In this document: in pieces, positions 53,443 to 62,941 of the stretch
Layout of the letters: each line of letters starts with the position of its first letter
Position numbering within the stretch: the first letter of the stretch is position 1
Assembly: GCA_017543595.1 (NCBI GenBank)
Contig: JAFYFU010000044.1
Span: 1-64,000, forward strand
DNA: 64,000 nt
Source: Ruminococcus sp.
GTDB lineage: Bacteria > Bacillota > Clostridia > Oscillospirales > Ruminococcaceae
Direction: 5' to 3'
Made by a program: the position numbers and the translations under genes
Notes under the pieces: model-generated
What the model saw: only the letters and a program-made list of their open reading frames with translations
What the model was told of the DNA's origin: nothing
Database searches by the model: none

Positions 53443-54738
53443 TTATTGATTTATATGGTAATTGTCAAAATCAAAATTATCCGAATCCTGTTCAGTATTT
53501 TCAGTGTTCGGTTTTTCTTCGGAAGTATCGGAAGAATAATATCTCTGCTGTGATATATTCAGCATTATTCCCATTTCGACAAGCTGCATGACAAGTGCTG
53601 TTCCTCCGTAACTGAAAAACGGAAGGCTGATACCCGTGTTCGGTATCAGGTTGCTTACAACCGCAAGGTTAAGGGCTGTCTGTATTCCTATCTGAGTTGT
53701 TATTCCGACAGCTATCAACATTCCGAAACGGTCTTTGCATCTTACGGCTATTGAATACCCCTCGACAATGAGAAGAAAATAAACTATTATTATCGCAAGT
53801 GCGCCGACAAATCCAAGTTCCTCGCAGACAATCGGAAAAACAAAGTCGTTTTTGGTTTCGGGGAGATATAAATATTTCTGCCTTGAATTTCCAAAACCAA
53901 GCCCGAAAAGTCCGCCCGAACCAATCGCTATTATTGAGTTTGCCGTCTGCCATGTATCGTTGAGTATATCCGCAAACGGGTCTTTATATGATTTTACACG
54001 GACTGCAACATAACTTCCGGGGACGTGCGCCTGCCACACTATAAATGCAGTAGCTGCACATACTCCCAAAATTGCAAAAAGCAAAAACCATCTCTTGTTT
54101 ACCCCTCCGCAGAGTATCATTGCAACTGCTATGGCAGATATGAGCAAAATACCCGAAATGTGCTTTTCTGCGAGTATCAGAATCACATATACACCGAGTA
54201 TCAGGGCATATTTTCCGATTCCCACGGAAAGTTTATCCATTTTGTCACCGTCACGTTCCATATTTGCCGCAAAGAATATTATCAGGGAAAATTTTGCGAT
54301 TTCTGACGGCTGAAAATTTATGGGACCTATGAGCAGCCATCTTTTTGCTCCCATAGAACCGCCCTCGTCACCGCCGACTATAAGAACCGCAATAAGCAGG
54401 ACTATTGTAAACAGATACAGAATCGCCGCAATATTAAGTTTTTCAAAAGGCTTGAACTTTACCCTTTTAAAATTATGATAGTCTATCTTCATGAATAACA
54501 GCATAAAACTAATGCCGAGAATAACATAAAATCCCTGTCTCTTTGCATAAAAAAGTCCGTCCCCGTGTTCGCTGTAAGCCCATGCATAGCTTGCCGATGA
54601 CATCATTACAAGACCGACAACGACAAGTGTCATGACATAGACCAGAAACGAAACGCTTATGTCATTCTGACGGCTTTCGCCCGTTATTATTTTGACAAGA
54701 CTGATTTTTTTCTTTTTATGTGTCTTTGCAGATGCCAA
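53443..54738 (-). CDS. ftsW: SEDS glycosyltransferase FtsW/SpoVE-type
   Basis: 431 aa. Polymerises lipid II at the septum with a PBP. Seen: ten hydrophobic segments, GGSMGAKRWLLIGPINFQPS, SEIAKFSLIIFFAANM, the catalytic Asp region and ETKNDFVFPIVCEELGFVGA, and GISLPFFSYGGTALVMQLVE. An acidic Asn/Asp tail ends the protein. In the dcw cluster between mraY and murG; murD is missing from its normal place here. Confidence 0.93.
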   Translation of the reverse strand: MASAKTHKKKKISLVKIITGESRQNDISVSFLVYVMTLVVVGLVMMSSASYAWAYSEHGDGLFYAKRQGFYVILGISFMLLFMKIDYHNFKRVKFKPFEKLNIAAILYLFTIVLLIAVLIVGGDEGGSMGAKRWLLIGPINFQPSEIAKFSLIIFFAANMERDGDKMDKLSVGIGKYALILGVYVILILAEKHISGILLISAIAVAMILCGGVNKRWFLLFAILGVCAATAFIVWQAHVPGSYVAVRVKSYKDPFADILNDTWQTANSIIAIGSGGLFGLGFGNSRQKYLYLPETKNDFVFPIVCEELGFVGALAIIIVYFLLIVEGYSIAVRCKDRFGMLIAVGITTQIGIQTALNLAVVSNLIPNTGISLPFFSYGGTALVMQLVEMGIMLNISQQRYYSSDTSEEKPNTENTEQDSDNFDFDNYHINQ

Positions 54739-54784
54739 AACGAACAGCTCCTTTCTGTTTCCGATATTTTTTCATCGGGCAGAC

Positions 54785-55822
54785 TTAAAATGCCAGCAGG
54801 GTAAGTATTCCCAGAATACCGAAAATAATGCCTGCCGAAGAAAATGTTACAACTATCTTGTATTCGCTGAAACCGCTCATTTCAAAATGATGATGTATGG
54901 GTGTCATCTTGAAAATACGCTTTCCCTCGCCTGTTTTCTTCTTTGTGTACTTGAAATAGCTGACCTGTATAACAACAGAAAGAGCTTCAAGTATATACAC
55001 CATAGCAACAAGTACAAGGAGCAGGTGTTTGTGAAGTATAAGACCCGTACCCGTTACCGCTGCGCCGAGAAACATTGAGCCTGTATCGCCCATAAAGCAT
55101 TTTGCAGGGTTTAAATTCCATATAAGAAATCCGAGACAGCCTCCCGCAAGTGCCATTGTAAAGCAGGTGAGTTCCCTCTCCTGTAATTTTGTACTGCATA
55201 TGGTAAATATCAGCATTGACGCAAATGTAACCGAACCGCACAGACCGTCAACGCCGTCCGTGAGATTTACCGCATTTGTGAGATATATTATCACGGGCAT
55301 CATGAGTATATAATAAAATACTCCGAGATTTGGACTTACCCAGAATCCGAGGTCAAGTGCCGTGGAAGTATCCCCGAACTTGTACAGCGCAAAGAGAAAT
55401 CCCGCAGAGAAAATAAGCTGTAATGTTATTTTCTGCATTGGTGTCAGTCCGTCATTGTTTTTCCTTGCAACCTTTGTATAGTCGTCTATAAAGCCGATAA
55501 GTCCGAAAAGCAGCGAGAATATTATACAGCTCAGAAATTTGTAAAAATTATTATGCGTGGAAACTGCGGTTACGTCAAGCCCTGCGTTTTTCCTGTATAT
55601 CCAGTAACCCGCAATTGACGTTATGACGGTTGATATTATGAACATGAAACCGCCCATTGTGGGAGTTCCCTGTTTTTTGGCGTGCCACTGAGGACCGTCC
55701 TTTACTTTTATTGGCTGACCGAATTTTATCTTATGAAGAAACGGAACAAGCCATACTCCGGAAAGACCTGCTACCGCAAACGAACAAAGTGCTGTTATCA
55801 GATTTATTAACCATAATGACAT
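54785..55822 (-). CDS. mraY: Phospho-MurNAc-pentapeptide transferase
   Basis: 345 aa. Makes lipid I in the membrane. Seen: GPQWHAKKQGTPTMGGFMFI, the DD motif in LIGFIDDYTKVARKNNDGLT, NLTDGVDGLCG, FMGDTGSMFLGAAVTG, and FKMTPIHHHFEMSGFSEYKI, all catalytic signatures. About ten membrane helices. Standard position after murE. Confidence 0.97.
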   Translation of the reverse strand: MSLWLINLITALCSFAVAGLSGVWLVPFLHKIKFGQPIKVKDGPQWHAKKQGTPTMGGFMFIISTVITSIAGYWIYRKNAGLDVTAVSTHNNFYKFLSCIIFSLLFGLIGFIDDYTKVARKNNDGLTPMQKITLQLIFSAGFLFALYKFGDTSTALDLGFWVSPNLGVFYYILMMPVIIYLTNAVNLTDGVDGLCGSVTFASMLIFTICSTKLQERELTCFTMALAGGCLGFLIWNLNPAKCFMGDTGSMFLGAAVTGTGLILHKHLLLVLVAMVYILEALSVVIQVSYFKYTKKKTGEGKRIFKMTPIHHHFEMSGFSEYKIVVTFSSAGIIFGILGILTLLAF

Positions 55823-55857
55823 TTATAACACTACTCCTTAATTTTGTTTAAATCCCG

Positions 55858-57300
55858 TCAGGAATTTTTTATAAGTTCAAGACCTTCCGCAACGACTTCT
55901 CTTTCATCGAAATGAATGTGATTATTCCCCGAAAGTATCTGGTAATCCTCGTGACCTTTCCCCGCAAGAACGATTATATCGCCTTTTTCTGCGGTTTTCA
56001 GCGCATGGTATATAGCTTCCCTGCGGTCTGTAACAACATCATACGGAACTGTTGTGTTTTCAAGACCGACAAGAATATCCTTTATTATATCTTCGGGGTT
56101 TTCGTCTCTCGGATTGTCGGAAGTAACTATAAGCTTATCCGCATACTTTGCGGCAGCAGCAGCCATTTTCGGACGCTTTGCGGAATCACGGTTTCCTCCG
56201 CAGCCGAAAAGACATATTAAATTATGTTCTGTGTATTCCTTTACGCTTCTGAGAATGTTTTCAACTGCATCGGGAGTATGTGCATAATCGCAGATAACAG
56301 TATAATCCGTACCCGTGGGTATTACCTCACATCTTCCCTTTACGCCGTTGTATTCGGAAATTGCCTTTACTATGCTTTCGGCAGGAATATTCTCCCTGAG
56401 ACAAACCGCTGCCGCTGCGGTTATGTTTGACACGTTGAAAAGCCCCGGAACGGGAGTTTTTACAAGGTGCGACTTTCCGCCGACACAAAGCCAGAAACTG
56501 CTTCCCGTGGATTTTATTTTTATTCCGTCGGCGAAATAATCCGCATTGTGTTTAACGCTGAAAGTGTATTTTTCGCAGTTTATCTCATTGTAAAGGCGTT
56601 TTCCGTAATCATCGTCAATATTGCATATTGCCGCATCACAGATATCAAAAAGCATTTTCTTCGCCTGATAATAGTCCTCCATATCCTTATGATAATCAAG
56701 GTGGTCCTGCGTGAGATTTGTAAATACTGCCGTCCTGAACCATGATGAACCTATCCTGTTCTGAACAAGTCCGAAAGACGATACTTCCATTACAACATAT
56801 TCGCAGCCTGCCTTTACCATTCTGTCAAGGAGTTCCATGAAATCATATGCAAAAGGCGTTGTATTGTCCGTATGAATAATTTCATTTCCTATTTCATTTT
56901 GAATAGTTCCGACAAGACCTGTTTTGTGACCTGCCGACATGAGAATATATTTTATAATATTCGTAGTTGTGGTCTTGCCGTTTGTACCCGTAACACCTAT
57001 CATTTTTATTTTCTTTTCGGGGTGTCCGAACCATGAGGCGCAGACTTTTCCGTAAAGCTTACGGGAATTGTCCGTTAATATCTGTCTGTCACCGAGTCCG
57101 AGGTCATGTTCGCAGACTACCGCAGCTGCACCCTTTTCAAGCATTTCTGCGGCGGCACTGTGACCGTCAAACTTTGCGCCCTTTACGCAGAAGAAAAGAG
57201 AACCCTTTTCAACTTTTTTCGTATTGTCGGTGATTGAAGTTATTTCAGTATCACCTATATTTGTCTTGGCATTGTTTTCAAGCAAATCAATAAGTTTCAT
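55858..57300 (-). CDS. murE: UDP-MurNAc-tripeptide synthetase, meso-DAP type
   Basis: 480 aa. Adds the third residue of the stem peptide. Seen: P-loop MIGVTGTNGKTTTTNIIKYI, VMEVSSFGLVQNRI, NLTQDHLDYH, and TSDNPRDENPEDII: the DNPR motif indicates meso-diaminopimelate rather than Lys. ATG at 57300 preferred over 57339 because AAAGGA lies upstream. murF does not follow as it usually would. Confidence 0.95.
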   Translation of the reverse strand: MKLIDLLENNAKTNIGDTEITSITDNTKKVEKGSLFFCVKGAKFDGHSAAAEMLEKGAAAVVCEHDLGLGDRQILTDNSRKLYGKVCASWFGHPEKKIKMIGVTGTNGKTTTTNIIKYILMSAGHKTGLVGTIQNEIGNEIIHTDNTTPFAYDFMELLDRMVKAGCEYVVMEVSSFGLVQNRIGSSWFRTAVFTNLTQDHLDYHKDMEDYYQAKKMLFDICDAAICNIDDDYGKRLYNEINCEKYTFSVKHNADYFADGIKIKSTGSSFWLCVGGKSHLVKTPVPGLFNVSNITAAAAVCLRENIPAESIVKAISEYNGVKGRCEVIPTGTDYTVICDYAHTPDAVENILRSVKEYTEHNLICLFGCGGNRDSAKRPKMAAAAAKYADKLIVTSDNPRDENPEDIIKDILVGLENTTVPYDVVTDRREAIYHALKTAEKGDIIVLAGKGHEDYQILSGNNHIHFDEREVVAEGLELIKNS

Positions 57301-57357
57301 TAAAATCAGTCCTTTATTATTTTTTAATTCGGAATGCATATTCCAAATTAAACAAAA

Positions 57358-59709
57358 TTAATCCTGCTGGGAATAAACTATAAATTCAAGTTCTATAACT
57401 TTTCCGACTTCGACTTTTGTACCGGGTTCTATGGACTGACTGTTTACAGCCGCCCCTGCCCTTGATACAGACGCACCCTTTGCAACATAGTTCAGACCGC
57501 TGCTTGCGAGTATTTCATTTGCAAAATCGGCACTGCAACCGACTACATTCGGAACTTCAACATAATCGGTTATATGTTTTTCTTCGGTGTAAAGATAAAC
57601 CATTCCGCCCTTTGCAACGGAAGTACCCGTCACGGGTGACTGTGCGACAACGGAAGTTCCGCTTCCCACTACCTGATAATTCATTCCAAGCCCCGCAAGA
57701 GTGTCTATTGCATCGGTTACAGAACCTTCAAGCAGAGGAATTTTCACATCAAGATTTTCTATTTCGTCATCGGTATATTCGGGATAGAATCCGAGATAAG
57801 GCAGTACGTCCGTGAGAATATCCCTCGCTGTCGGAACGGCTACCTGACTTCCGTAATATCCTATTTCCTTATTGGGTTTGTCGGCAAGCACAAGGAGTAT
57901 TATTTCAGGGTCATCGGCAGGCGCAAAACATACGTAAGATGCACCGTATTCGTCATCGCTTCCAAGGCTTAAACGCTGTGAAGTACCTGATTTTCCGCCT
58001 ATGGCATAGCCTTTTATATTTACGTTTCCGCCGCCTGATGTTGAAACAACTTTTTCGAGAGCGTCACGCATTTTTGCGGAGGTATCCTCTGAAACAACCT
58101 GTCGTCTTACTGTTCTGCCGCCCTTGTAAACAACATTTCCGTCCTCATCGAGAATTTTCTCGACAACATAGGGCTGTAAAAGATATCCGCCGTTTATTGT
58201 GGCGCAGTATGAAGTTATCATTTCCATAGGGGTTATGGTTTCACGCTGTCCGAATGAACTTACTGCGAGGTCAACCTGTGACATATCCGTACCGCCGCCC
58301 GTACCGTTTACTTCTGCGGGGAGGTCAATACCTGTCTTTTCGGTAAGTCCGAACGCATTAAAATAATAGTCAAATTTTTCAACGCCGAGCCTTTCGCCTA
58401 TTTCCATAAATGCGGGGTTGCAGGAATTTGTGAGAGCCTCCTGAAATGTCTGCGCCCCGTGACCGCCTGTTTCGTGGCAGTTTATGGGTGTTGTCATGCC
58501 GGGAAACATAACTCCGCCCGTGCAGACAAACGAATCTTTTTCTATATCTATGAGATTTTCCTCAATGGCGGAAGCACTTGTCAGGACTTTGAATACAGAA
58601 CCCGGTTCATAAGTTTCCGTTATGCATTTGTTTTTCCATTGGAGTTCTCTTGCCTCAGCTTTTTTCTGCGTGGCGAGTTCCTCATCTTCCATTGATTCAA
58701 CCTGTTTTTTAATTTTCTCGTCTGAAATTTCGTAAGGGTTATTCAGGTCAAAGCCGGGATATGTAGCCATTCCGTAAATTGCGCCTGTTTTTGCGTTCAT
58801 GAGTATTGCACAGCCCCTGTTTGCGACTTCAAATTCGGTACACATTTCTTGAAGATGTTCTTCTATGTAATACTGTATATGCGTATCTATTGTGAGATAT
58901 ACGTCATCGCCGTTCTGTGCGGGATAGGTTTTTGAATATCTGTAAGGCAGTTCATTTCCGTTTGAATCCTTTGCGGAGATTGTTCTGCCGTCAATGCCTG
59001 CGAGGTAGTCGTCATAATAAGCTTCTACTCCGTAAGCACCGTTTCCGTCTGCGGAAGTAAAGCCTATGACCGATGCCGCAAGTTCATTCTGCGGATAGTA
59101 TCTTTTTGTATCTTCCTCAACGTTAAGGCAACTGAAATCATACATATCGAAATATTTAAGCACCTCGTCCGAAACAGGCTTTTCAACCTGGTCCTGCAAA
59201 ACGCTGTACTGATTGTCTTCTTCCATAGCCTCATAGACACGTTCTGTTGTTATTCCGAGTTGTTTTGCAAGAAATTCTGCGGTATCGGTGCGGAATTTCT
59301 CTGCTGATTCGGGGAGGACGTTTATTATATTTCCTTCCTCGTCTGTTTCGGGTTCATATTTGCCTTTGGCTTTTTCCTCATTACGTTTGTCTATGCGTGA
59401 GGAAAGGGTATCCATTTCCTCTCTGAAACGCTGCGGGTCGAGGAAAACCTTATACACAGACGCACTTTTTGCGAGTGCGTTTCCTTTTACGTCATATATC
59501 GAACCCCTGTGGGCAGATATTAATATTGAGCCGAAGTGCTGGTCATTTGCCATTTCCTGATATTTTTTGTTGTCTATTACGGATATCTTGAAAAAATTCC
59601 ATGAGACAACGGAAAACAGCAGGAAGAAAACAATAACCATTACCACCTTAGCTCTGAACTTCATTGACGGAGACGGTCTGCTTACAGCCACAGTATCACC
59701 CTTTTCCAT
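57358..59709 (-). CDS. Division transpeptidase (FtsI/SpoVD class) with two PASTA domains
   Basis: 783 aa. Septal peptidoglycan cross-linking. Seen: one N-terminal membrane helix, a dimerisation domain with HRGSIYDVKGNALAKS, transpeptidase motifs SxxK (PGSVFKVLTSASAI), SFGQ region and KSGTSQRLSLG, then two C-terminal PASTA domains (VTDAIDTLAGLGMNYQVV; VPNVVGCSADFANEILAS). Full length for the SpoVD/PBP2B class. The 331-bp gap upstream has several hairpins and no gene. Whether it is the vegetative FtsI or sporulation SpoVD cannot be decided; its dcw position favours FtsI. Confidence 0.9.
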   Translation of the reverse strand: MEKGDTVAVSRPSPSMKFRAKVVMVIVFFLLFSVVSWNFFKISVIDNKKYQEMANDQHFGSILISAHRGSIYDVKGNALAKSASVYKVFLDPQRFREEMDTLSSRIDKRNEEKAKGKYEPETDEEGNIINVLPESAEKFRTDTAEFLAKQLGITTERVYEAMEEDNQYSVLQDQVEKPVSDEVLKYFDMYDFSCLNVEEDTKRYYPQNELAASVIGFTSADGNGAYGVEAYYDDYLAGIDGRTISAKDSNGNELPYRYSKTYPAQNGDDVYLTIDTHIQYYIEEHLQEMCTEFEVANRGCAILMNAKTGAIYGMATYPGFDLNNPYEISDEKIKKQVESMEDEELATQKKAEARELQWKNKCITETYEPGSVFKVLTSASAIEENLIDIEKDSFVCTGGVMFPGMTTPINCHETGGHGAQTFQEALTNSCNPAFMEIGERLGVEKFDYYFNAFGLTEKTGIDLPAEVNGTGGGTDMSQVDLAVSSFGQRETITPMEMITSYCATINGGYLLQPYVVEKILDEDGNVVYKGGRTVRRQVVSEDTSAKMRDALEKVVSTSGGGNVNIKGYAIGGKSGTSQRLSLGSDDEYGASYVCFAPADDPEIILLVLADKPNKEIGYYGSQVAVPTARDILTDVLPYLGFYPEYTDDEIENLDVKIPLLEGSVTDAIDTLAGLGMNYQVVGSGTSVVAQSPVTGTSVAKGGMVYLYTEEKHITDYVEVPNVVGCSADFANEILASSGLNYVAKGASVSRAGAAVNSQSIEPGTKVEVGKVIELEFIVYSQQD

Positions 59710-60040
59710 TAATTAAATCTATTTTTTCTCTACAATGCTGATTTTTTGTGTTTATTATTTCTTTTCGCCCTTAAATAGAATAAGGCAGGGTCAATAACTG
59801 CCCCGCCCTTAGACATTCTTCAATGTCATTATTTCCGATACGACGAAAGATTATCTATTCAAGCACGGAATCACCTTTAACCGAACCGTGTCATTGCGGC
59901 TCGGCAAAGACGATTCTGTTATTCCGGTCACTCGTTGTATCTCCGTGTTCTACTTTCCGACTGCGGTTATATATATATTTGTTCCGCAGATATTTTAAAA
60001 TGTGGGGGCGCAGTCAGACTGCTATATATTTATATTGACT
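59710..60040. other. 331-bp gap with hairpins between the PBP and FtsL-like genes
   Basis: No ORF of note. Visible hairpins: CCGAACCG/CGGCTCGG (8 bp with a wobble, near 59880-59905), CTGCGG/CCGCAG around 59965-59990, and CTGCC/GGCAG near 59790-59806. It may carry a promoter or a structured leader of the PBP gene; no clear TTGACA/TATAAT pair seen. Confidence 0.45.
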
Positions 60041-60550
60041 TTACCCTCTGAAATATTCCACACAGTCCCTGAAAAAGATTTTTATTCTTTCGCCAAGTGA
60101 GGGGTCCTGTTCAGGAATATTCACTACATCGTCCGTATGTATTTTTATGTACTTTATCTGTGAAGAGTCTATCTTCTGCATTCCGAGTACATTTTCCGCA
60201 TACTCCTCGACATTTTTTGCAGACATTTTGTTATCGACTTCTGTTTGAAGTCTTATATTCTCCGCCTGTGCAAGATTGAGCTTGCTGTTAAGGGCAGTAA
60301 CTTCGTTGTATGCAGAACTTCTTCTGTTGAAGCTGTAAACTACCATTCCGAGCATAGCGACTGTGACAAAGGAGATAAATATAACGAGTATTACCGAGCC
60401 TGTTTTGCTCTCTGTACTCTCACCTGTCTGCTTTTTTGGTTCTGATGATACCTGTACGGGATTACGTCTTATACGTCCGTTATGTACAGTGTTTGCGGCT
60501 CTGTAATTGCTGCTGTCGTTATAGTAGTAAACAGAGTCCTTATCATCCAT
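60041..60550 (-). CDS. FtsL-like septum protein
   Basis: 169 aa. Seen: a polar, basic cytoplasmic part, one membrane helix (VILVIFISFVTVAMLGMVVY), and a leucine-zipper-like coiled coil (EVTALNSKLNLAQAENIRLQ) followed by EYAENVLGMQK, the usual end of FtsL/DivIC proteins. Longer N-terminus than most. Overlaps rsmH by 8 bp (ATGGATGA), so it is translationally coupled. Function: scaffold with FtsQ and DivIC. Confidence 0.8.
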   Translation of the reverse strand: MDDKDSVYYYNDSSNYRAANTVHNGRIRRNPVQVSSEPKKQTGESTESKTGSVILVIFISFVTVAMLGMVVYSFNRRSSAYNEVTALNSKLNLAQAENIRLQTEVDNKMSAKNVEEYAENVLGMQKIDSSQIKYIKIHTDDVVNIPEQDPSLGERIKIFFRDCVEYFRG

Positions 60551-61484
60551 CAAGCACCGCACTCCTTTCTATGATTCTGAGTTTAGCGCTTCTGCTTCTT
60601 TTGTTGTTTTCAAGTTCGTTTTTGTCTGCCTCAATGGGCTTTTTGTTCACAAGCTGTCCGAGCGGTTTGCGCCCGCACACGCACTGTGGAAAATCAGGCG
60701 GACATATACAGCCTTTGCACCAACCTGCGAACCGTTGTTTCACGATACGGTCTTCAAGGGAATGGAAGGTGATAACGGCAAGTCTGCCATTTGGTTTCAG
60801 GCTGAAAAAGGCTTCATCAAGCCCTTTTGAGAGATGGTCGAACTCTCCGTTGACTTTTATTCTTAATGCCTGAAAAGTTTTTTTGCAGGGATTTTTGTCT
60901 CTCCTTGCTTTCTGTGGGATACTTTCCCTTATGATATCCGCAAGCTGAAGAGTTGTTTCTATTGGTTTTACTTCTCTGTGTCTCACGATGTTTGAGGCTA
61001 TGCGGAACGAGAATTTCTCCTCTCCGTACTCAAAGATAATATTCGCAAGTTCTTTTTCTGACAGGTTATTAACAACGTCTGCCGCTGTCATACCCGTACG
61101 GCTCATTCTCATATCGAGAGGAGCATCTGCGTGGTAAGAGAAGCCTCTGCTTGTTTCGTCGAGCTGGTAAGATGAAACTCCCAAATCCATAATTATGCCG
61201 TCAACGGCTGGTATGCCCAACCCGTCAAGGACGCTCCGCAAATCGGAATAATTTGACTGTATCACTCTTGCATTTTTATATGCTTTGAGTTTTTCCGAAG
61301 CAGCTTTTACCGCATCGGGGTCACGGTCGAGAGCTATGAGCATACCTTTTTCGCTTAATTTTTCGGCGATTGCAGAAGAATGACCTCCGCCTCCTGCGGT
61401 GCAGTCCACGTACACACCGTCGGGGTTTACGGCGAGACCATTGATACTTTCGTTAAGCAGCACTGAAATATGTTTAAATTCCAT
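60543..61484 (-). CDS. rsmH: 16S rRNA m4C1402 methyltransferase
   Basis: 313 aa. Seen: FKHISVLLNESINGLAVNPD, SAM motif YVDCTAGGGGHSSAIAEKL, DGIIMDLGVSSYQLDETSRG FSYH-type block, and LAVITFHSLEDRIVKQRFA. Full length. ATG at 61484 has AGGAGG upstream. First gene of the dcw cluster; mraZ, which normally precedes it, is absent. Confidence 0.95.
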   Translation of the reverse strand: MEFKHISVLLNESINGLAVNPDGVYVDCTAGGGGHSSAIAEKLSEKGMLIALDRDPDAVKAASEKLKAYKNARVIQSNYSDLRSVLDGLGIPAVDGIIMDLGVSSYQLDETSRGFSYHADAPLDMRMSRTGMTAADVVNNLSEKELANIIFEYGEEKFSFRIASNIVRHREVKPIETTLQLADIIRESIPQKARRDKNPCKKTFQALRIKVNGEFDHLSKGLDEAFFSLKPNGRLAVITFHSLEDRIVKQRFAGWCKGCICPPDFPQCVCGRKPLGQLVNKKPIEADKNELENNKRSRSAKLRIIERSAVLDG

Positions 61485-61822
61485 ACAATCCTCCTGTTTG
61501 GACAGACTTTGAAACATTTTTTTGAAATGTTGTAAACAATAAATTTGCAGGAGCCGTACTACCGGCTCAACCGCCTGTATGCGCTGTGATTTTTAATCTG
61601 CACATATGATGTTGCTGTCCTGTTATAGTTCCCGCAGTTTAAATTTTTTGATATCATGTTTCATGCGGGGAATCCGCCCTGCTGCCGGATATTTTTAACG
61701 GTGCATAAAATAAAATGCTTTCGCAAATTGCAGCCGAATATGCAGTATTGTATAAAGTTTGCCGCAAAAAGTATCAGACTCTTCGGGAGAGTAAACGGTG
61801 ACCTGTTATCCTTATGACCATT

Positions 61823-61879
61823 TCAGAGGTTTCTCACGCACACAGCGGCACGCAAACGGATAAAGGGTAGAAATACCAT
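61823..61879 (-). CDS. Possible 18-residue leader peptide before rsmH
   Basis: ATG 61879 to TGA 61823 encodes MVFLPFIRLRAAVCVRNL. AAGGTGA sits just upstream of the ATG, and it lies about 20 nt after the predicted start of transcription. Such a short basic peptide could be an attenuation leader, but it may be chance; the upstream AGAGGT it follows is also part of a possible helix. Confidence 0.25.
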   Translation of the reverse strand: MVFLPFIRLRAAVCVRNL

Positions 61880-61905
61880 GAATCACCTTTTTTACCTCTA
61901 TAATT

Positions 61906-61934
61906 ATTATAACTCATAAACATAAATTTAGCAA
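61906..61934 (-). promoter_or_regulatory. Promoter for the dcw cluster
   Basis: Read on minus: TTGCTA (61934-61929), 17-bp spacer, TATAAT (61911-61906). Confidence 0.6.
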
Positions 61935-62094
61935 TACTTAATATTATACAATACTTAATTAAATAAAAAAATTCCGTTTGTGCAATATAACAAATTTTCA
62001 TCATTTTAACATAATTTAATAAAAGCGGCAGTTTTTATTCAGTAATTATTTTTACTTTAAAGGCTTTTTCGGGCAACAATAAAATTAATTTCAT

Positions 62095-62129
62095 AAAACA
62101 AGAAATACCCTGCACGGGCAGGATATTTC
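62095..62129 (-). terminator. Terminator of the EcsC-like gene
   Basis: GAAATACCCTGC (62102-62113) pairs with GCAGGATATTTC (62118-62129), 12 bp with one G-U, followed on minus by TTGTTTT. Confidence 0.85.
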
Positions 62130-62140
62130 CGTATGTATAT

Positions 62141-62839
62141 TCAGTTGTACATTTCTTTTTCAAGGGCATTAAGCAAATGCTTGCAGCTTGGTACAAAAGT
62201 CGCAAGAGTAAGTCCTCCCGAAGCAAAACCACCGATAATCGGAACTACTTTTCCCACACTCTTTGCAAAGCTCTGTTTTGTAAGTTTTATGCCGAGCTGG
62301 GCGCAGATTTTCTTTACAATCGGATACAAAGTACCCTTTGTGAGAGCTTTTTGAGCAACCCTTTTTTCAAGATTAACGGCAAAGCTTTTGCAGAGAGTTC
62401 TCAAACCGTTGCTTGCACCCTCAGCACCGAGCATTACTCCCAAAGCAATAATTATTGCACTTTCAGAATTATCGGACACATCTTTTATACTTTCAATTCC
62501 GTAAAGGTACATAAGTTTCTGGGCAACACGCATTAAATAACCAATATACTGTGCCATATCGGCAGGGACTGTTCCAATCATTGCAAGACCGCCGGGCAGA
62601 CCCGCAGCCGTGGAAATCAAAGTAACCTGAGTGCTTTCAAGCCTTATAACTCCCTTGGCAATTTTTCTGAGTTCCTCTTTGGGAACACCTGCACTTACAG
62701 GACCTCTGCTTATTACATCATAAACGTCATACTTACTGTTCACAAACTGTTTCCTTAAAAAGCTGTCCCTTTCCACGTTGACCAAAGGGAGATTAGATGC
62801 CGTGTCCATTACAGTGAGAAAAAAATTTCCTTCCGCCAT
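62141..62839 (-). CDS. EcsC-like protein
   Basis: 232 aa. Seen: STQVTLISTAAGLPGGLAMI then GTVPADMAQYIGYLMRVAQK, the pattern 'G.PGG....iPaD...y..l.lr' of the EcsC family, and a second hydrophobic stretch VGKVVPIIGGFASGGLTLAT. Probably peripheral or integral to the membrane. EcsC's role is unknown. GGTAGG before the ATG. Confidence 0.65.
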   Translation of the reverse strand: MAEGNFFLTVMDTASNLPLVNVERDSFLRKQFVNSKYDVYDVISRGPVSAGVPKEELRKIAKGVIRLESTQVTLISTAAGLPGGLAMIGTVPADMAQYIGYLMRVAQKLMYLYGIESIKDVSDNSESAIIIALGVMLGAEGASNGLRTLCKSFAVNLEKRVAQKALTKGTLYPIVKKICAQLGIKLTKQSFAKSVGKVVPIIGGFASGGLTLATFVPSCKHLLNALEKEMYN

Positions 62840-62941
62840 TATAAAACCTACCTTCCAAATTTATACCCTTATATTGTACAGCATAAAAAGGCACTGTCAA
62901 CAATCTGTATGAAAATATTGACAATGCCTGTACGTATGAGA

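Larger units (their letters stand above)
61485..62140. other. 656-bp region with rsmH promoter and long leader
   Basis: Holds the terminator of the EcsC-like gene, the rsmH promoter, and a leader of about 415 nt. In the leader: AGAGGT near 61893-61898 can pair with ACCTCT near 61826-61831, while GGTGA next to the first can pair with TCACC further on, giving a pseudoknot-type order. Further hairpins: CTCT/AGAG (near 61789), CCCGCA/TGCGGG (61634-61671), GAGCCG/CGGCTC (61550-61567). No mraZ ORF remains. Confidence 0.55.

Noticed and set aside
61485..61905. RNase P RNA, tmRNA or 6S RNA in the rsmH leader
   Set aside because: None of the conserved cores of RNase P RNA (GAGGAAAGTCC type) or tmRNA ends were found; no 6S-like single rod.
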